64,000 nt of DNA from Roseiarcus sp963806935. GTDB taxonomy: Bacteria > Pseudomonadota > Alphaproteobacteria > Rhizobiales > Beijerinckiaceae. The notes beneath the pieces were generated by a model. The model was not told the DNA's origin. It saw nothing but the letters and a program-made list of their open reading frames with translations, and did no database searches. The first letter of the stretch is position 1. Every line of letters begins with the position of its first letter. The stretch lies in contig CAWEAT010000022.1 of the NCBI GenBank assembly GCA_963806935.1, positions 186,001 to 250,000 on the forward strand, read 5' to 3'. Positions 27,438 to 35,698 of this stretch are shown piece after piece. Position numbers and translations under genes: made by a program.

Positions 27438-27854
27438 TCACCCCGTGGCGAAATCCCAGAGCGAGCGCCAGACGCAGCGCTTGGTTGGGTTCTTGAAAGC
27501 CAGGGGGTCGAAATAGGCCAGATGGCCGGTCGATCCGTCGTCCGGCCAACGAAAGCCGACCTCGACCCTGCCGCCCTTGTTGGTGACGAACTGCTCGACC
27601 GGGCCGGGATCGTCGGCCGCGGCGACCGTCGGACCGAGGCGGCCGGTCGCCCCATCCTGATAGCGCCAGATCCGGCCGTCCTGCGTGGTCACGCGCACCA
27701 GGCGGGCGGATTCGTCGTAGGCGACGACGAGCGGCCCGAGCTTGCCCTGGCCCTTGTAGTCGCATTGCCGCGTCACCGGCCCCGCCGCGACGGCGACGGT
27801 TGAAGATGCGACCATCGCGGCGAAAACGGCAAGGATCAGACGAGTGCGAGGCAT
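27438..27854 (-). CDS. Small secreted protein of unknown function
   Basis: 138 residues from MPRTRLILAVFAAM, with a clean Sec signal peptide cleaved near VAVAA (about residue 24); an in-frame Met nine codons earlier is an alternative start. The mature part is beta-rich with two Cys (QCDYKGQG and KRCVWRSLW) that could form a disulfide. I do not recognise the family. It converges on trpB2 with repeat copy 1 between them. Confidence 0.65.
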   Translation of the reverse strand: MPRTRLILAVFAAMVASSTVAVAAGPVTRQCDYKGQGKLGPLVVAYDESARLVRVTTQDGRIWRYQDGATGRLGPTVAAADDPGPVEQFVTNKGGRVEVGFRWPDDGSTGHLAYFDPLAFKNPTKRCVWRSLWDFATG

Positions 27855-28083
27855 GGTGATCTTGATCGCTCGGACGCTCATTTTGGAACGACGTTCTCCG
27901 CTATTACCACGCGCTGAAGCGCTTGCGCACCCAGCTATTGCGCGAATGAGGCGAATTTTTTGCCCTTTCTTGCGCCGCGAGCATTCCCGCTCCGATGACC
28001 CGAGGACCGGTTGCAATGGCGCCTCAACCTGCTATCAAGCCGCCCGCGGCGATGCTTTCGGCCGCTTCTCAAAAGGCCAATTC

Positions 28084-28632
28084 ATGCTCGCATTCAGCCG
28101 ACGCGCCGCGCTCTGGCTTCCTTTCGTCGCCGCTTCGGCCGCCTGGGCGGCGGAAGACCCCGCCAATACGGTCATCCTCACGACCAAGCACGGCAAGGTC
28201 GTCATGCGTCTGCGCCCCGACTGGGCGCCGAAGCACGTCGCCCAGATCGAGACCCTGGTGAAGCAGAAGTTCTACGACGGCATCGTGTTCCATCGCGTCA
28301 TTCCGGGCTTCATGGCCCAGACCGGCGATCCGACCGGCACCGGCTTGGGCGGCTCCAAACTTCCGAACCTGCCGGCCGAATTCAACGCGACCCACTTCAA
28401 GCGCGGCATCCTCGGCATGGCGCGTTCGGAGGACCCGGACTCGGCCAATTCGCAGTTTTTCATCACCACCGCCGACGCTGGCTCGCTCGATGGCAAATAT
28501 ACCGCCTTCGGCGAGGTCGTCTCGGGGATGGATGTCGTCGACAAGATCAAGGCCGGCACCGAGGAGAACAACGGCGCGGTCACGAACCCCGACAAGATCG
28601 TGACCATGCGCATGGCGCCCGAAGCAAAGTGA
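28084..28632 (+). CDS. Periplasmic cyclophilin-type peptidyl-prolyl isomerase
   Basis: Accelerates proline isomerisation during folding of exported proteins. 182 residues from MLAFSRRAALWLPF, with a signal peptide ending at AWA (about 22). Cyclophilin motifs are FYDGIVFHRVIPGFMAQTGD (catalytic Arg) and NSQFFITTAD. It sits 14 bp upstream of a cytoplasmic paralogue, a tandem pair seen widely in alphaproteobacteria. The upstream part of the open frame is non-conserved. Confidence 0.92.
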   Translation: MLAFSRRAALWLPFVAASAAWAAEDPANTVILTTKHGKVVMRLRPDWAPKHVAQIETLVKQKFYDGIVFHRVIPGFMAQTGDPTGTGLGGSKLPNLPAEFNATHFKRGILGMARSEDPDSANSQFFITTADAGSLDGKYTAFGEVVSGMDVVDKIKAGTEENNGAVTNPDKIVTMRMAPEAK

Positions 28633-28646
28633 CGAGGAGAGCGGAT

Positions 28647-29102
28647 ATGGCGAACGCAGGCGACACGCTGACCCTCGAGACGACCAAAGGTCCGGTGGTG
28701 ATCGAAATGAACCCCGCCCTCGCGCCGGGTCACGTAGCGCACATCAAGCGCCTCGTCTCGGAGGGCTTCTATGACGGCATCGTCTTTCACCGGGTGATCG
28801 ACGGCTTCATGGCCCAGACCGGCTGCCCCAAGGGAAACGGAACCGGCGGGTCGAAATATCCCGACCTCAAGGCCGAGTTCAACGCCGAACCGCACGTGCG
28901 CGGCACGGTGTCGATGGCGCGCGCGTCGAGCCCGGACTCGGCCAATTCGCAGTTCTTCATCTGCTTCGGCGACGCCCGCTTTCTTGACCGGCAGTACACC
29001 GCCTGGGGCAAAGTCGTCTCGGGCATGGAAAACGTGGACAAGATCAAGCGCGGCGAACCCGTCCGCGACCCCGACAAGATTGTGAAGGCGACGCTGAGCT
29101 GA
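28647..29102 (+). CDS. Cytoplasmic cyclophilin-type peptidyl-prolyl isomerase
   Basis: 151 residues from MANAGDTLTLETTKGP, without a signal peptide, preceded by GAGGAGAGC. Motifs FYDGIVFHRVIDGFMAQTGC and NSQFFICFGD match the upstream periplasmic copy, so this is the cytosolic partner of a tandem pair. Both lie just upstream of queA. It is likely to be cotranscribed with the upstream cyclophilin. Confidence 0.92.
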   Translation: MANAGDTLTLETTKGPVVIEMNPALAPGHVAHIKRLVSEGFYDGIVFHRVIDGFMAQTGCPKGNGTGGSKYPDLKAEFNAEPHVRGTVSMARASSPDSANSQFFICFGDARFLDRQYTAWGKVVSGMENVDKIKRGEPVRDPDKIVKATLS

Positions 29103-29123
29103 GGCTTCTCCGCTGCCACGCGC

Positions 29124-29177
29124 TGTAGGGCGGCCTCGCTGAGGCCGCCGTGGCGCGGTCAGCGACCGCGCCCTACA
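29124..29177. repeat. 54-nt double-hairpin repeat, copy 2
   Basis: TGTAG, hairpin GGCGGCCTC / GAGGCCGCC (loop GCT), 2 nt, hairpin GGCGCGGTC / GACCGCGCC (loop AGC), CTACA. The outer TGTAG/CTACA forms a closing stem. The first hairpin has a different sequence from copy 1 but the same 9-bp pairing. It ends 7 bp before the queA start codon, so the queA ribosome-binding region abuts the repeat. Confidence 0.9.
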
Positions 29178-29184
29178 GGGTTCC

Positions 29185-30288
29185 ATGCGCGTCGACGATT
29201 TCGATTTCGCCCTCCCGCCCGAATGCATTGCGCTTGCGCCGGCCAATCCGCGGGACAGCGCGCGAATGCTGGTCGTCGGCGCGGAGGGTGGCCTCACGGA
29301 TTCCCGCGTGCGCCAATTGCCTGACTTCCTGCGCCCCGGCGACGCGCTGGTGGTGAACGACACCAAGGTCATCCCGGCGCGGCTCGAAGGCGTCCGGGTC
29401 AGGGGCGAAGCGGTTGCTTCGATCGAGGCGACGCTGATCGAGCGCATCGACGACTGCCGCTGGCGAGCGCTCGCGCGCCCGGCGAAGAAGCTCAAGGTCG
29501 GCGAGCGCATCCGCTTCGGCGAGGCGAGCGAAAGCATGGCCTGCCTTCTCGCCGCGCTCGACGCGGAGGTCGAGGACAAAGGGGAAGCGGGCGAGATCCT
29601 GCTGCGTTTTCACTTCGCCGGAGCGGCTCTGGACGAGGCGATCGAGCGGCTCGGCGCGCCTCCCTTGCCGCCCTACATCGCCTCTCGCCGCGCGTTGTCC
29701 CCAAGCGACCGCGCGGACTATCAGACCATGTTCGCGGCCAAATCCGGCGCGGTCGCGGCGCCGACGGCCGGGCTGCATTTCACTCCCGAACTGGTTCGGC
29801 GCCTGATCGAGCATGGCGTTGAGCTTCACCGGGTGACGCTTCACGTCGGCGCCGGGACTTTCGCGCCGGTCAGGGTTGAAGATACGCGGGACCACAAGAT
29901 GCATTCCGAGTGGGGCTCGATCGACGCCGCGGCCGCCGGAGCCCTGAACGCGGTGCGGGCGCGTGGCGGCCGGGTCGTCTGCGTCGGCACCACTTCGGCG
30001 CGCATCGTCGAGAGCGCCGCCGACGACAGCGGGCGGCTTCAACCCGTGGCGGGCCAAACCGATATTTTCATCACCCCCGGGTACCGGTTTCGCTGCGTGG
30101 ACGCGCTCCTGACCAACTTTCATTTGCCGCGATCGACGCTGTTCATGCTCGTCTCAGCCTTCAGCGGCCTCAAGACCATGCATGCGGCCTATGCGCACGC
30201 CGTTCGGGCGGGCTACCGCTTCTATTCTTATGGCGACGCCTGCCTGTTGTTCCGCGCCGCCGCAAATGCGTCCGGCGAGCGCCCGTGA
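29185..30288 (+). CDS. queA: S-adenosylmethionine:tRNA ribosyltransferase-isomerase
   Basis: Transfers and isomerises the ribosyl group of SAM onto preQ1-tRNA to form epoxyqueuosine. 367 residues. Family motifs include MRVDDFDFALPPECIA at the N-terminus, VVNDTKVIPARL, APTAGLHFT and HVGAGTFAPVRVED. Its stop overlaps the GTG start of tgt by 4 bp, so the two queuosine genes are coupled. The start lies immediately downstream of a double-hairpin repeat, which may affect its translation. Confidence 0.95.
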   Translation: MRVDDFDFALPPECIALAPANPRDSARMLVVGAEGGLTDSRVRQLPDFLRPGDALVVNDTKVIPARLEGVRVRGEAVASIEATLIERIDDCRWRALARPAKKLKVGERIRFGEASESMACLLAALDAEVEDKGEAGEILLRFHFAGAALDEAIERLGAPPLPPYIASRRALSPSDRADYQTMFAAKSGAVAAPTAGLHFTPELVRRLIEHGVELHRVTLHVGAGTFAPVRVEDTRDHKMHSEWGSIDAAAAGALNAVRARGGRVVCVGTTSARIVESAADDSGRLQPVAGQTDIFITPGYRFRCVDALLTNFHLPRSTLFMLVSAFSGLKTMHAAYAHAVRAGYRFYSYGDACLLFRAAANASGERP

Positions 30289-31415
30289 GCGCGCAATTTT
30301 CCTTCGCCGTGCAGGCGACCGACGGGCAAGCGCGGCTCGGCTCCGTCTCGACCCCGCGCGGGGTCATTCATACGCCCGCCTTCATGCCGGTCGGCACCGC
30401 CGCGACGGTGAAGGCGATGACCCCGGGCGGGGTAAGAGCGCTCGGCTTCGATGTCGTGCTCTGCAACACTTACCATCTGATGCTGGCGCCGGGAGCGGAG
30501 CGCATCGCGGCTCTCGGCGGGCTGCACCGGTTCATGAACTGGCCGCATCCGATCCTCACCGATTCCGGGGGCTTCCAGGTGATGAGCCTGGCGAGGCTGC
30601 GCAAGCTCAGCGATCGCGGCGTGGTGTTCCAGTCCCATATCGACGGTTCGCGGCATGAGCTCACGCCGGAGCGGTCGATGGAGGTTCAGCGCCTGCTCGG
30701 CTCGGACATCCAGATGCAGCTCGACGAATGCGTGAGGCTGCCCGTCTCGCATGACGAGGCCGAGCGGGCCATGCGGCTCTCGCTCCGGTGGGCCGAGCGG
30801 TCGAAGGAGGCCTTCGGCGAGCAGCCGGGCAGGGCGATCTTCGGCATCGTTCAGGGCGGAACGGAAAAGGACCTTCGCCGCTTCAGCGCCCAAGCGCTGG
30901 TTGAAACGGGCTTTGACGGCTATGCGATCGGAGGCCTGGCGGTCGGCGAACCGCAGGCGGCGATGCTCGACATGATCGAGGTTGTGGTCCCGCACCTGCC
31001 CTTGGATCGGCCCCGGTATCTGATGGGCGTGGGAACGCCCGACGATCTCCTCAAGTCGCTGAGGCGCGGCGTCGACATGTTCGATTGCGTGATGCCGACG
31101 CGCGCGGGAAGGCATGGGCTCGTCTTCACCCGCCGCGGGCGCCTCAACTTGCGCAACGCGCGCTTCGCCGACGATCCGCGTCCGGTCGACCCGCTGTCGT
31201 CGTCGGCGATGGCGCGCCACTTTTCGCGCGCCTATTGGCGCCACCTGGCGAAATCAGGCGAGATTCTGGCGATGATGGGGCTGACCGAAATCAACCTCGC
31301 CTATTATCACGACCTGATGTTCGGCGCCCGGCAGGCGATCGCCGAGGGGCGGCTTGATGCATATATAACCGAAACGCAACGAAATTGGGCGGAGGGCGAG
31401 TCTGCGGGCGACTGA
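30285..31415 (+). CDS. tgt: tRNA-guanine transglycosylase lacking the zinc ligands
   Basis: Exchanges guanine-34 of GU(N) tRNAs for preQ1. 376 residues from a GTG overlapping the queA stop. Catalytic features are intact: ILTDSGGFQVMSL, GIVQGG, YAIGGLAVGEP and MFDCVMPTR with the nucleophile Asp. The C-terminal zinc site is not: an ungapped match to the E. coli sequence from memory places Ser305, Ser307 and Ala310 where the three Cys belong and Ile336 where the His belongs. The surrounding FSRAYWRHL and NLAYYHDLM are conserved, so the frame is right and the loss looks real. Confidence 0.93.
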   Translation: MSAQFSFAVQATDGQARLGSVSTPRGVIHTPAFMPVGTAATVKAMTPGGVRALGFDVVLCNTYHLMLAPGAERIAALGGLHRFMNWPHPILTDSGGFQVMSLARLRKLSDRGVVFQSHIDGSRHELTPERSMEVQRLLGSDIQMQLDECVRLPVSHDEAERAMRLSLRWAERSKEAFGEQPGRAIFGIVQGGTEKDLRRFSAQALVETGFDGYAIGGLAVGEPQAAMLDMIEVVVPHLPLDRPRYLMGVGTPDDLLKSLRRGVDMFDCVMPTRAGRHGLVFTRRGRLNLRNARFADDPRPVDPLSSSAMARHFSRAYWRHLAKSGEILAMMGLTEINLAYYHDLMFGARQAIAEGRLDAYITETQRNWAEGESAGD

Positions 31416-31546
31416 TAAAGGTCTCCGGCTTTCAGCCCGCGGGTGGCAAGGTTTTCCGGACTGGCCGGACTGAATTTCCGGTGCGAATGTCTTTGATCGG
31501 CCGGCGCCATTCTTTCACGGGAAGAAGACTTCATCGCCAAACACAA

Positions 31547-31583
31547 GGGGCGAGACGCCTTTTCGGCGGCTCGCCCCTTTTTT
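31547..31583 (+). terminator. Rho-independent terminator after tgt
   Basis: A GC-rich stem (GGGGCGAG pairing with CTCGCCCC, with an inner CGCC/GGCG pair around TTTTC) is followed directly by six T residues. It lies about 130 bp after the tgt stop and fits the end of the cyclophilin-queA-tgt transcription unit. Confidence 0.9.
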
Positions 31584-31945
31584 CCGTCCTTGCGGTGCGC
31601 TTCGAAATCCCGATTATTTTGCTTTATTTTCCGTCCGTGACTCTGGGCGGCTCAAGACTATCGAACGCTTTGTCCTCCCACAGACCCTACGGCGCCCGGC
31701 GCCAAACATTTTGGCAGCGGCCTCCTTTTGGCAAGTCATTGCTAGTCCATATTTCTGCCCATGTCACGGCCTCAGCGGCCCTGCCATGCATATTTTTTCT
31801 GGCTTGGCGGATTTTGGTCAAATGTGCAGCGGCGGATGCAAAAGTGCTGGGCGTTCGGCGCTCCGCCGCCTCTTCTTGCCCGCCTTTCATCGGCAGCCGG
31901 GATGACGTAAGAACCCGGATCGGATGCTTGGGCAATGGAGGCAAA
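31584..31945. other. eno upstream region
   Basis: About 360 bp between the terminator and eno. It is AT-richer than the surroundings and should contain the eno promoter. I can support no gene or RNA here. GGAGG lies 6 bp before the eno ATG. Confidence 0.55.
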
Positions 31946-33226
31946 ATGACCGGGATCGTGAACGTCGTCGCCCGCGAAATTCTCGATAGCCGAGGCAATC
32001 CGACGGTCGAGGTGGATGTCGTCCTGGAAGACGGCTCGATGGGCCGCGCCGCGGTTCCATCCGGCGCATCGACGGGAACGCGCGAGGCGGTCGAGCTGCG
32101 CGACGGCGCCAAAGGCCGCTACGGCGGCAAGGGCGTTCTCAAGGCGGTCGAGGCGGTCAATCGCGAGATTTTCGACGCCGTCTCGGGCCTCGAGGCCGAG
32201 GACCAGCTCAAGATCGACGAAACGATGATCGCCTTGGACGGCACGAAGAACAAGTCGAGGCTCGGCGCCAATGCGGTCCTCGGCGTCTCGCTCGCCGTCG
32301 CCCGGGCGGCGGCGGAGGCCGCGGGCCTGCCGCTCTATCGCTATGTCGGCGGGACGATGGCCAGGCTCTTGCCGACGCCGCAGATGAATGTCGTCAATGG
32401 CGGCGTCCATGCCGATAATCCGATCGACTTTCAGGAGTTCATGATCCTGCCGGTCGGGGCGCCGTCTCTGGCCGAAGCGGTGCGCTGGGGCGCGGAGACG
32501 TTTCATGCGCTGAAAGGCGCGCTGAAGAAGGCGGGACACAACACCAATGTCGGCGACGAGGGCGGCTTCGCTCCGAACCTGCCGTCGGCGGAAGCGGCGC
32601 TCGACTTTTGCGTCAAGGCGATCGAGGCGGCCGGATTCAAGCCCGGCGACGACATCGCGCTCGGGCTCGATCCTGCGGCGTCCGAATTCTTCAAGGATGG
32701 AGCTTACGTCTACTCGGGCGAAGGGGTGACGCGCTCGGTCGAGGAGCAGGTCGATTATCTCGCCAAGCTCGCCAACGCCTATCCGATTCTCTCGATTGAG
32801 GACGGTATGGCCGAGGACGACTGGCGGGGGTGGAAGCTTCTGACGGATAAGCTCGGCTCGAGCCGACAATTGGTCGGCGACGACATCTTCGTCACCAACG
32901 TCGAGATTCTCGAACGCGGGATCAAGGCGGGCGTCGCCAACTCGATCCTGATCAAAGTGAACCAGATCGGTTCGCTCAGCGAGACCCTGGCCGCCGTCGA
33001 GATGGCGCAGCGGGCGGGATACACCGCGGTGATGTCGCATCGGTCCGGCGAGACCGAGGATTCGACGATCGCCGATCTCGCGGTCGCGACCAATTGCGGA
33101 CAGATCAAGACCGGCTCGCTCTCACGGTCGGACCGCCTCGCCAAATACAACCAGTTGATCCGGATCGAGGAGGAGCTCGGCGATCAGGCCCGTTTCGCCG
33201 GCCGCGCGGCGGTCAAGGCGAGTTAG
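31946..33226 (+). CDS. eno: Enolase
   Basis: Converts 2-phosphoglycerate to phosphoenolpyruvate. 426 residues starting at MTGIVNVVAREILDSRGNP; the open frame extends further upstream but is not conserved. Active-site and metal motifs are clear: VPSGASTG, SIEDGMAEDDW, and the signature ILIKVNQIGSLSET with MSHRSGETED. A good GGAGG Shine-Dalgarno precedes the ATG. ftsB follows, as in other Rhizobiales. Confidence 0.97.
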   Translation: MTGIVNVVAREILDSRGNPTVEVDVVLEDGSMGRAAVPSGASTGTREAVELRDGAKGRYGGKGVLKAVEAVNREIFDAVSGLEAEDQLKIDETMIALDGTKNKSRLGANAVLGVSLAVARAAAEAAGLPLYRYVGGTMARLLPTPQMNVVNGGVHADNPIDFQEFMILPVGAPSLAEAVRWGAETFHALKGALKKAGHNTNVGDEGGFAPNLPSAEAALDFCVKAIEAAGFKPGDDIALGLDPAASEFFKDGAYVYSGEGVTRSVEEQVDYLAKLANAYPILSIEDGMAEDDWRGWKLLTDKLGSSRQLVGDDIFVTNVEILERGIKAGVANSILIKVNQIGSLSETLAAVEMAQRAGYTAVMSHRSGETEDSTIADLAVATNCGQIKTGSLSRSDRLAKYNQLIRIEEELGDQARFAGRAAVKAS

Positions 33227-33275
33227 GGCGAGGCCGGTAACTTCGCGTTAACGCCGTCCCACGCAGGATCGGCGG

Positions 33276-33602
33276 ATGGTTGTAAGGACGCGCCTGCGCC
33301 GGATCGTGACGCCGATCGCTTTCTACCTCGTGCTCGGGGTCACCAGCGGCTACCTCGTCTGGGGCGCCTCGAATGGCGAGCATGGGCTCAAGGCCAAGGT
33401 CAAGTTCGACGCCCAGGCGATCGAGCTTAAGGCGCAACTCGCTACGCTGAAGGAAGAGCGCGCGCGCTGGGAATCCCGCGTCGCCAGCCTCAGACCGGAA
33501 AGCGTCGACCGGGATCTCCTCGACGAAGAGGCGCACGCGCTGCTTGACCGCGTCGGCAAGGACGAGGTTGTCATTTTCACGGCGCAACACCCGACGCGCT
33601 GA
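33276..33602 (+). CDS. ftsB: FtsB/DivIC-type septum formation protein
   Basis: Bitopic division protein that bridges FtsL and FtsQ. 108 residues: a short basic cytoplasmic end, one membrane helix (about 12-30, IAFYLVLGVTSGYLVW), then a coiled coil (about 45-70, LKAQLATLKEERARWESRV) and a conserved tail with RPESVDRDLLDEEA. It follows eno by 49 bp, the usual alphaproteobacterial order; pdhA, which normally follows, is absent. Confidence 0.88.
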   Translation: MVVRTRLRRIVTPIAFYLVLGVTSGYLVWGASNGEHGLKAKVKFDAQAIELKAQLATLKEERARWESRVASLRPESVDRDLLDEEAHALLDRVGKDEVVIFTAQHPTR

Positions 33603-33650
33603 GACGCCGGCTTTGAGGCCGGGCGCGAATCGGCTCGGCGCAATGTCGAC

Positions 33651-35187
33651 CTAAAGCGTGATCTCGAAATAGTTGGCGTCGACCACGACATTGCCCGGTC
33701 GATCGGCCGGCTCCTGATCCGTCCGGAACAGCATCCCGGGAACCTTCTTCTCCAGCGCCTTGATGAGGTCGGGCAGCGGCATGCTGCCCCAGCGCTTTTT
33801 CTTCGCTTCCACCTCGTCCACGGGAATGATCGCCGCCTTCAGACCGTCCATCTGATCGACGCCGTGCTGCTTGAGCGTGGCGTTGTGGCTGCCGTGATGG
33901 CCGACCTTGTAGAAGATCGTGCGTTTGAGCAGGTCCGGGCCTGTCAGCTTCAGGCCCCCCGACTCGCAGGTCCAGGCCTGCCAGGACTCCCAGTTGCCGA
34001 CCTGCGCGTCGCCGGCGAACAGCAGCACGTCCCCCTTGCCGGGCTCGCCAAGCTCAAGCGCGAGCACGAGGCTCGTGTTGTTGGTGTAGCTTTGCAGCGC
34101 AAGCGCCAGATCCGTCGCGGAGCCAAGCCACTCGCCGTCGATGCGCCGCCAGTCGGCGCCGGCGAAGTAGTTCTCCCTGAAGAAGTCGTCGACTTCCCGC
34201 CATGCCGCGTCGTCGGCCCACGAGTTGTCGAGCAGCAGCGGCCTGTCGTCCGGTCCGAGCGGAATGGTGACTCTCGGATGAAACGGGGCCGCCTTGTCAT
34301 CCATGCGCTTCGTCGGGGCTGAAAGCCTGGCGGCTATCCAACGCCGTGAGGACTCCAAGAGGCAGCGCGCCGGCGCCGTTCATCGCGAGGCCATAGGTCT
34401 CGGGGCTCTTGGTCGACGGATTGATCTTCCGGATCAGCTTCGGGTCATGCGGCGGGCCCAGCGCGTAAATGCGGGCATTGGCGCCCGGGATCGCGAACGG
34501 CGGATCGTTCGGCCGGCAGAGTCGCACGTTGCCGCGCGCCTTCACCTTGTCGAACGCCGCTTCCGTGCTCCCGCTCGCCGCGGCGGCTGCGCCGAGAGGG
34601 ATCAGCGCAATGTCTTCCAGCGCGTCGGCGGTCGCGCCGTCATCGACCGCGCGCAGCTCGCTCGCGCAGGCCCTGAGCTTGTCCTTCGCCTTGCCGAGCT
34701 CGTCGCGGAGCTGATTGGCGAGTTCGTCCTTCGGGTCCTCGGTCCAGGCGACCCAGACCGCGCCGACCGCGAGCTTGGCGAAGGAGTCCGGGGCCTGTGT
34801 GAAGCCCGACAGGTGGTCCCAATGCTCGTGGGTGATCGCAAGGACGTCGACCTTCTCCTGAGTGTCGCTGACCAGATTCTCCATCACCCGGGTCATGGTG
34901 TTCGTGGCGTCCGGCGTCCCGAGAACGACTCCGCAATCGATCATCAGCTTGAAATCGTCGTGGCCGGGCCGTTTCACGCGGACAAGGATGCAGTCGCCCA
35001 GTCCCTGGCGATATACGCGCACCGTGACGCGACCGCCCTTGGCGTCGCGAGCGGAAGCGGGCGCACCAGTTTTGGCGGAGGCGCCCGAGCGACGCCGCGC
35101 CGGGCCTGTCGGCGCGGCTTTCTTTCCCGTCTTGCGCGGCGCGCGGCGCGTCTTCGCGGTCCGAGCCGATCTCGACGCCGCCTTCAT
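33651..35187 (-). pseudogene. Metallo-beta-lactamase-fold hydrolase, frameshifted
   Basis: About 510 residues when repaired. A basic 50-residue leader is followed by an MBL fold: GLGDCILVR, metal site ITHEHWDHLSG (His120, His122, Asp124, His125), LLFAGDAQVGN (bridging Asp) and VGHHGSHNATL. This layout resembles ComEC-like standalone MBL proteins. The frame breaks near 34310: the first part ends SPDEAHG and the second resumes MDDKAAPFHP. The start overlaps the stop of the preceding small gene (ATGA), making a coupled cassette with the protease upstream. Nuclease or other hydrolase activity cannot be distinguished. Confidence 0.82.
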
Positions 35188-35659
35188 GACTGCCTCCCAT
35201 GCCGATGCATCATCGCGAAAGTCTTGCTTCGGCCGAGCGGGTCGTCGGGCGGGTAAAAGACCTGTCCCTCGTCAGCCGCGGCTTTCATCGCCGCCAGTTG
35301 CACGCCGCCCTGGTTCTTGAACGACCATGGCGAAAGCAGCCGCTTGCGGACGACATAGTCGAGGCGGGCCTTGTCCAGATCGAACAGCAGCGTGCAGCCG
35401 CCTCGAAAGCGGTCTGGTCCGGATCGGCCCGGAAGGTCTGGGTAAGTTCGATGACGAGCGTGGATTTCGGCAATCCGTCGGGCCCGCTGACCGCCGGCAG
35501 ACGCGCACCGAATGAACCTCGATCGGGCGAATCTCGCCACTGTACGTCCTGGCCTCCGACCGTCCCTGTCCAGGATTTTGCCGGCTCCTCGAGTCCGAGA
35601 ATCTGGCGTAGCAGGCGGCGCTCGGGCTGCCTCTGGTTCGACAAGCCATCTTTGAGCAT
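35184..35659 (-). pseudogene. Small protein of unknown function in the protease-MBL cassette, frameshifted
   Basis: About 158 residues when joined. The first part, MLKDGLSNQRQPERRLLRQ to IELTQTFRADPD, and the second, RFRGGCTLLFDLDKARL to the end, are in different frames meeting near 35415. It starts 40 bp after the protease stop and in the same frame, so it could once have been the C-terminus of that protein. Its stop overlaps the MBL start. No domain recognised. The end contains PPDDPLGRSKTFAMMHRHG. Confidence 0.6.
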
Positions 35660-35698
35660 GCCGGCGTTCTTCGCGAGAGCTGAAACGCTGTCGCCCGA

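Noticed and set aside
27844..28083. N-terminal extension of the first cyclophilin
   Set aside because: No conservation; the Met at 28084 starts a clear signal peptide.
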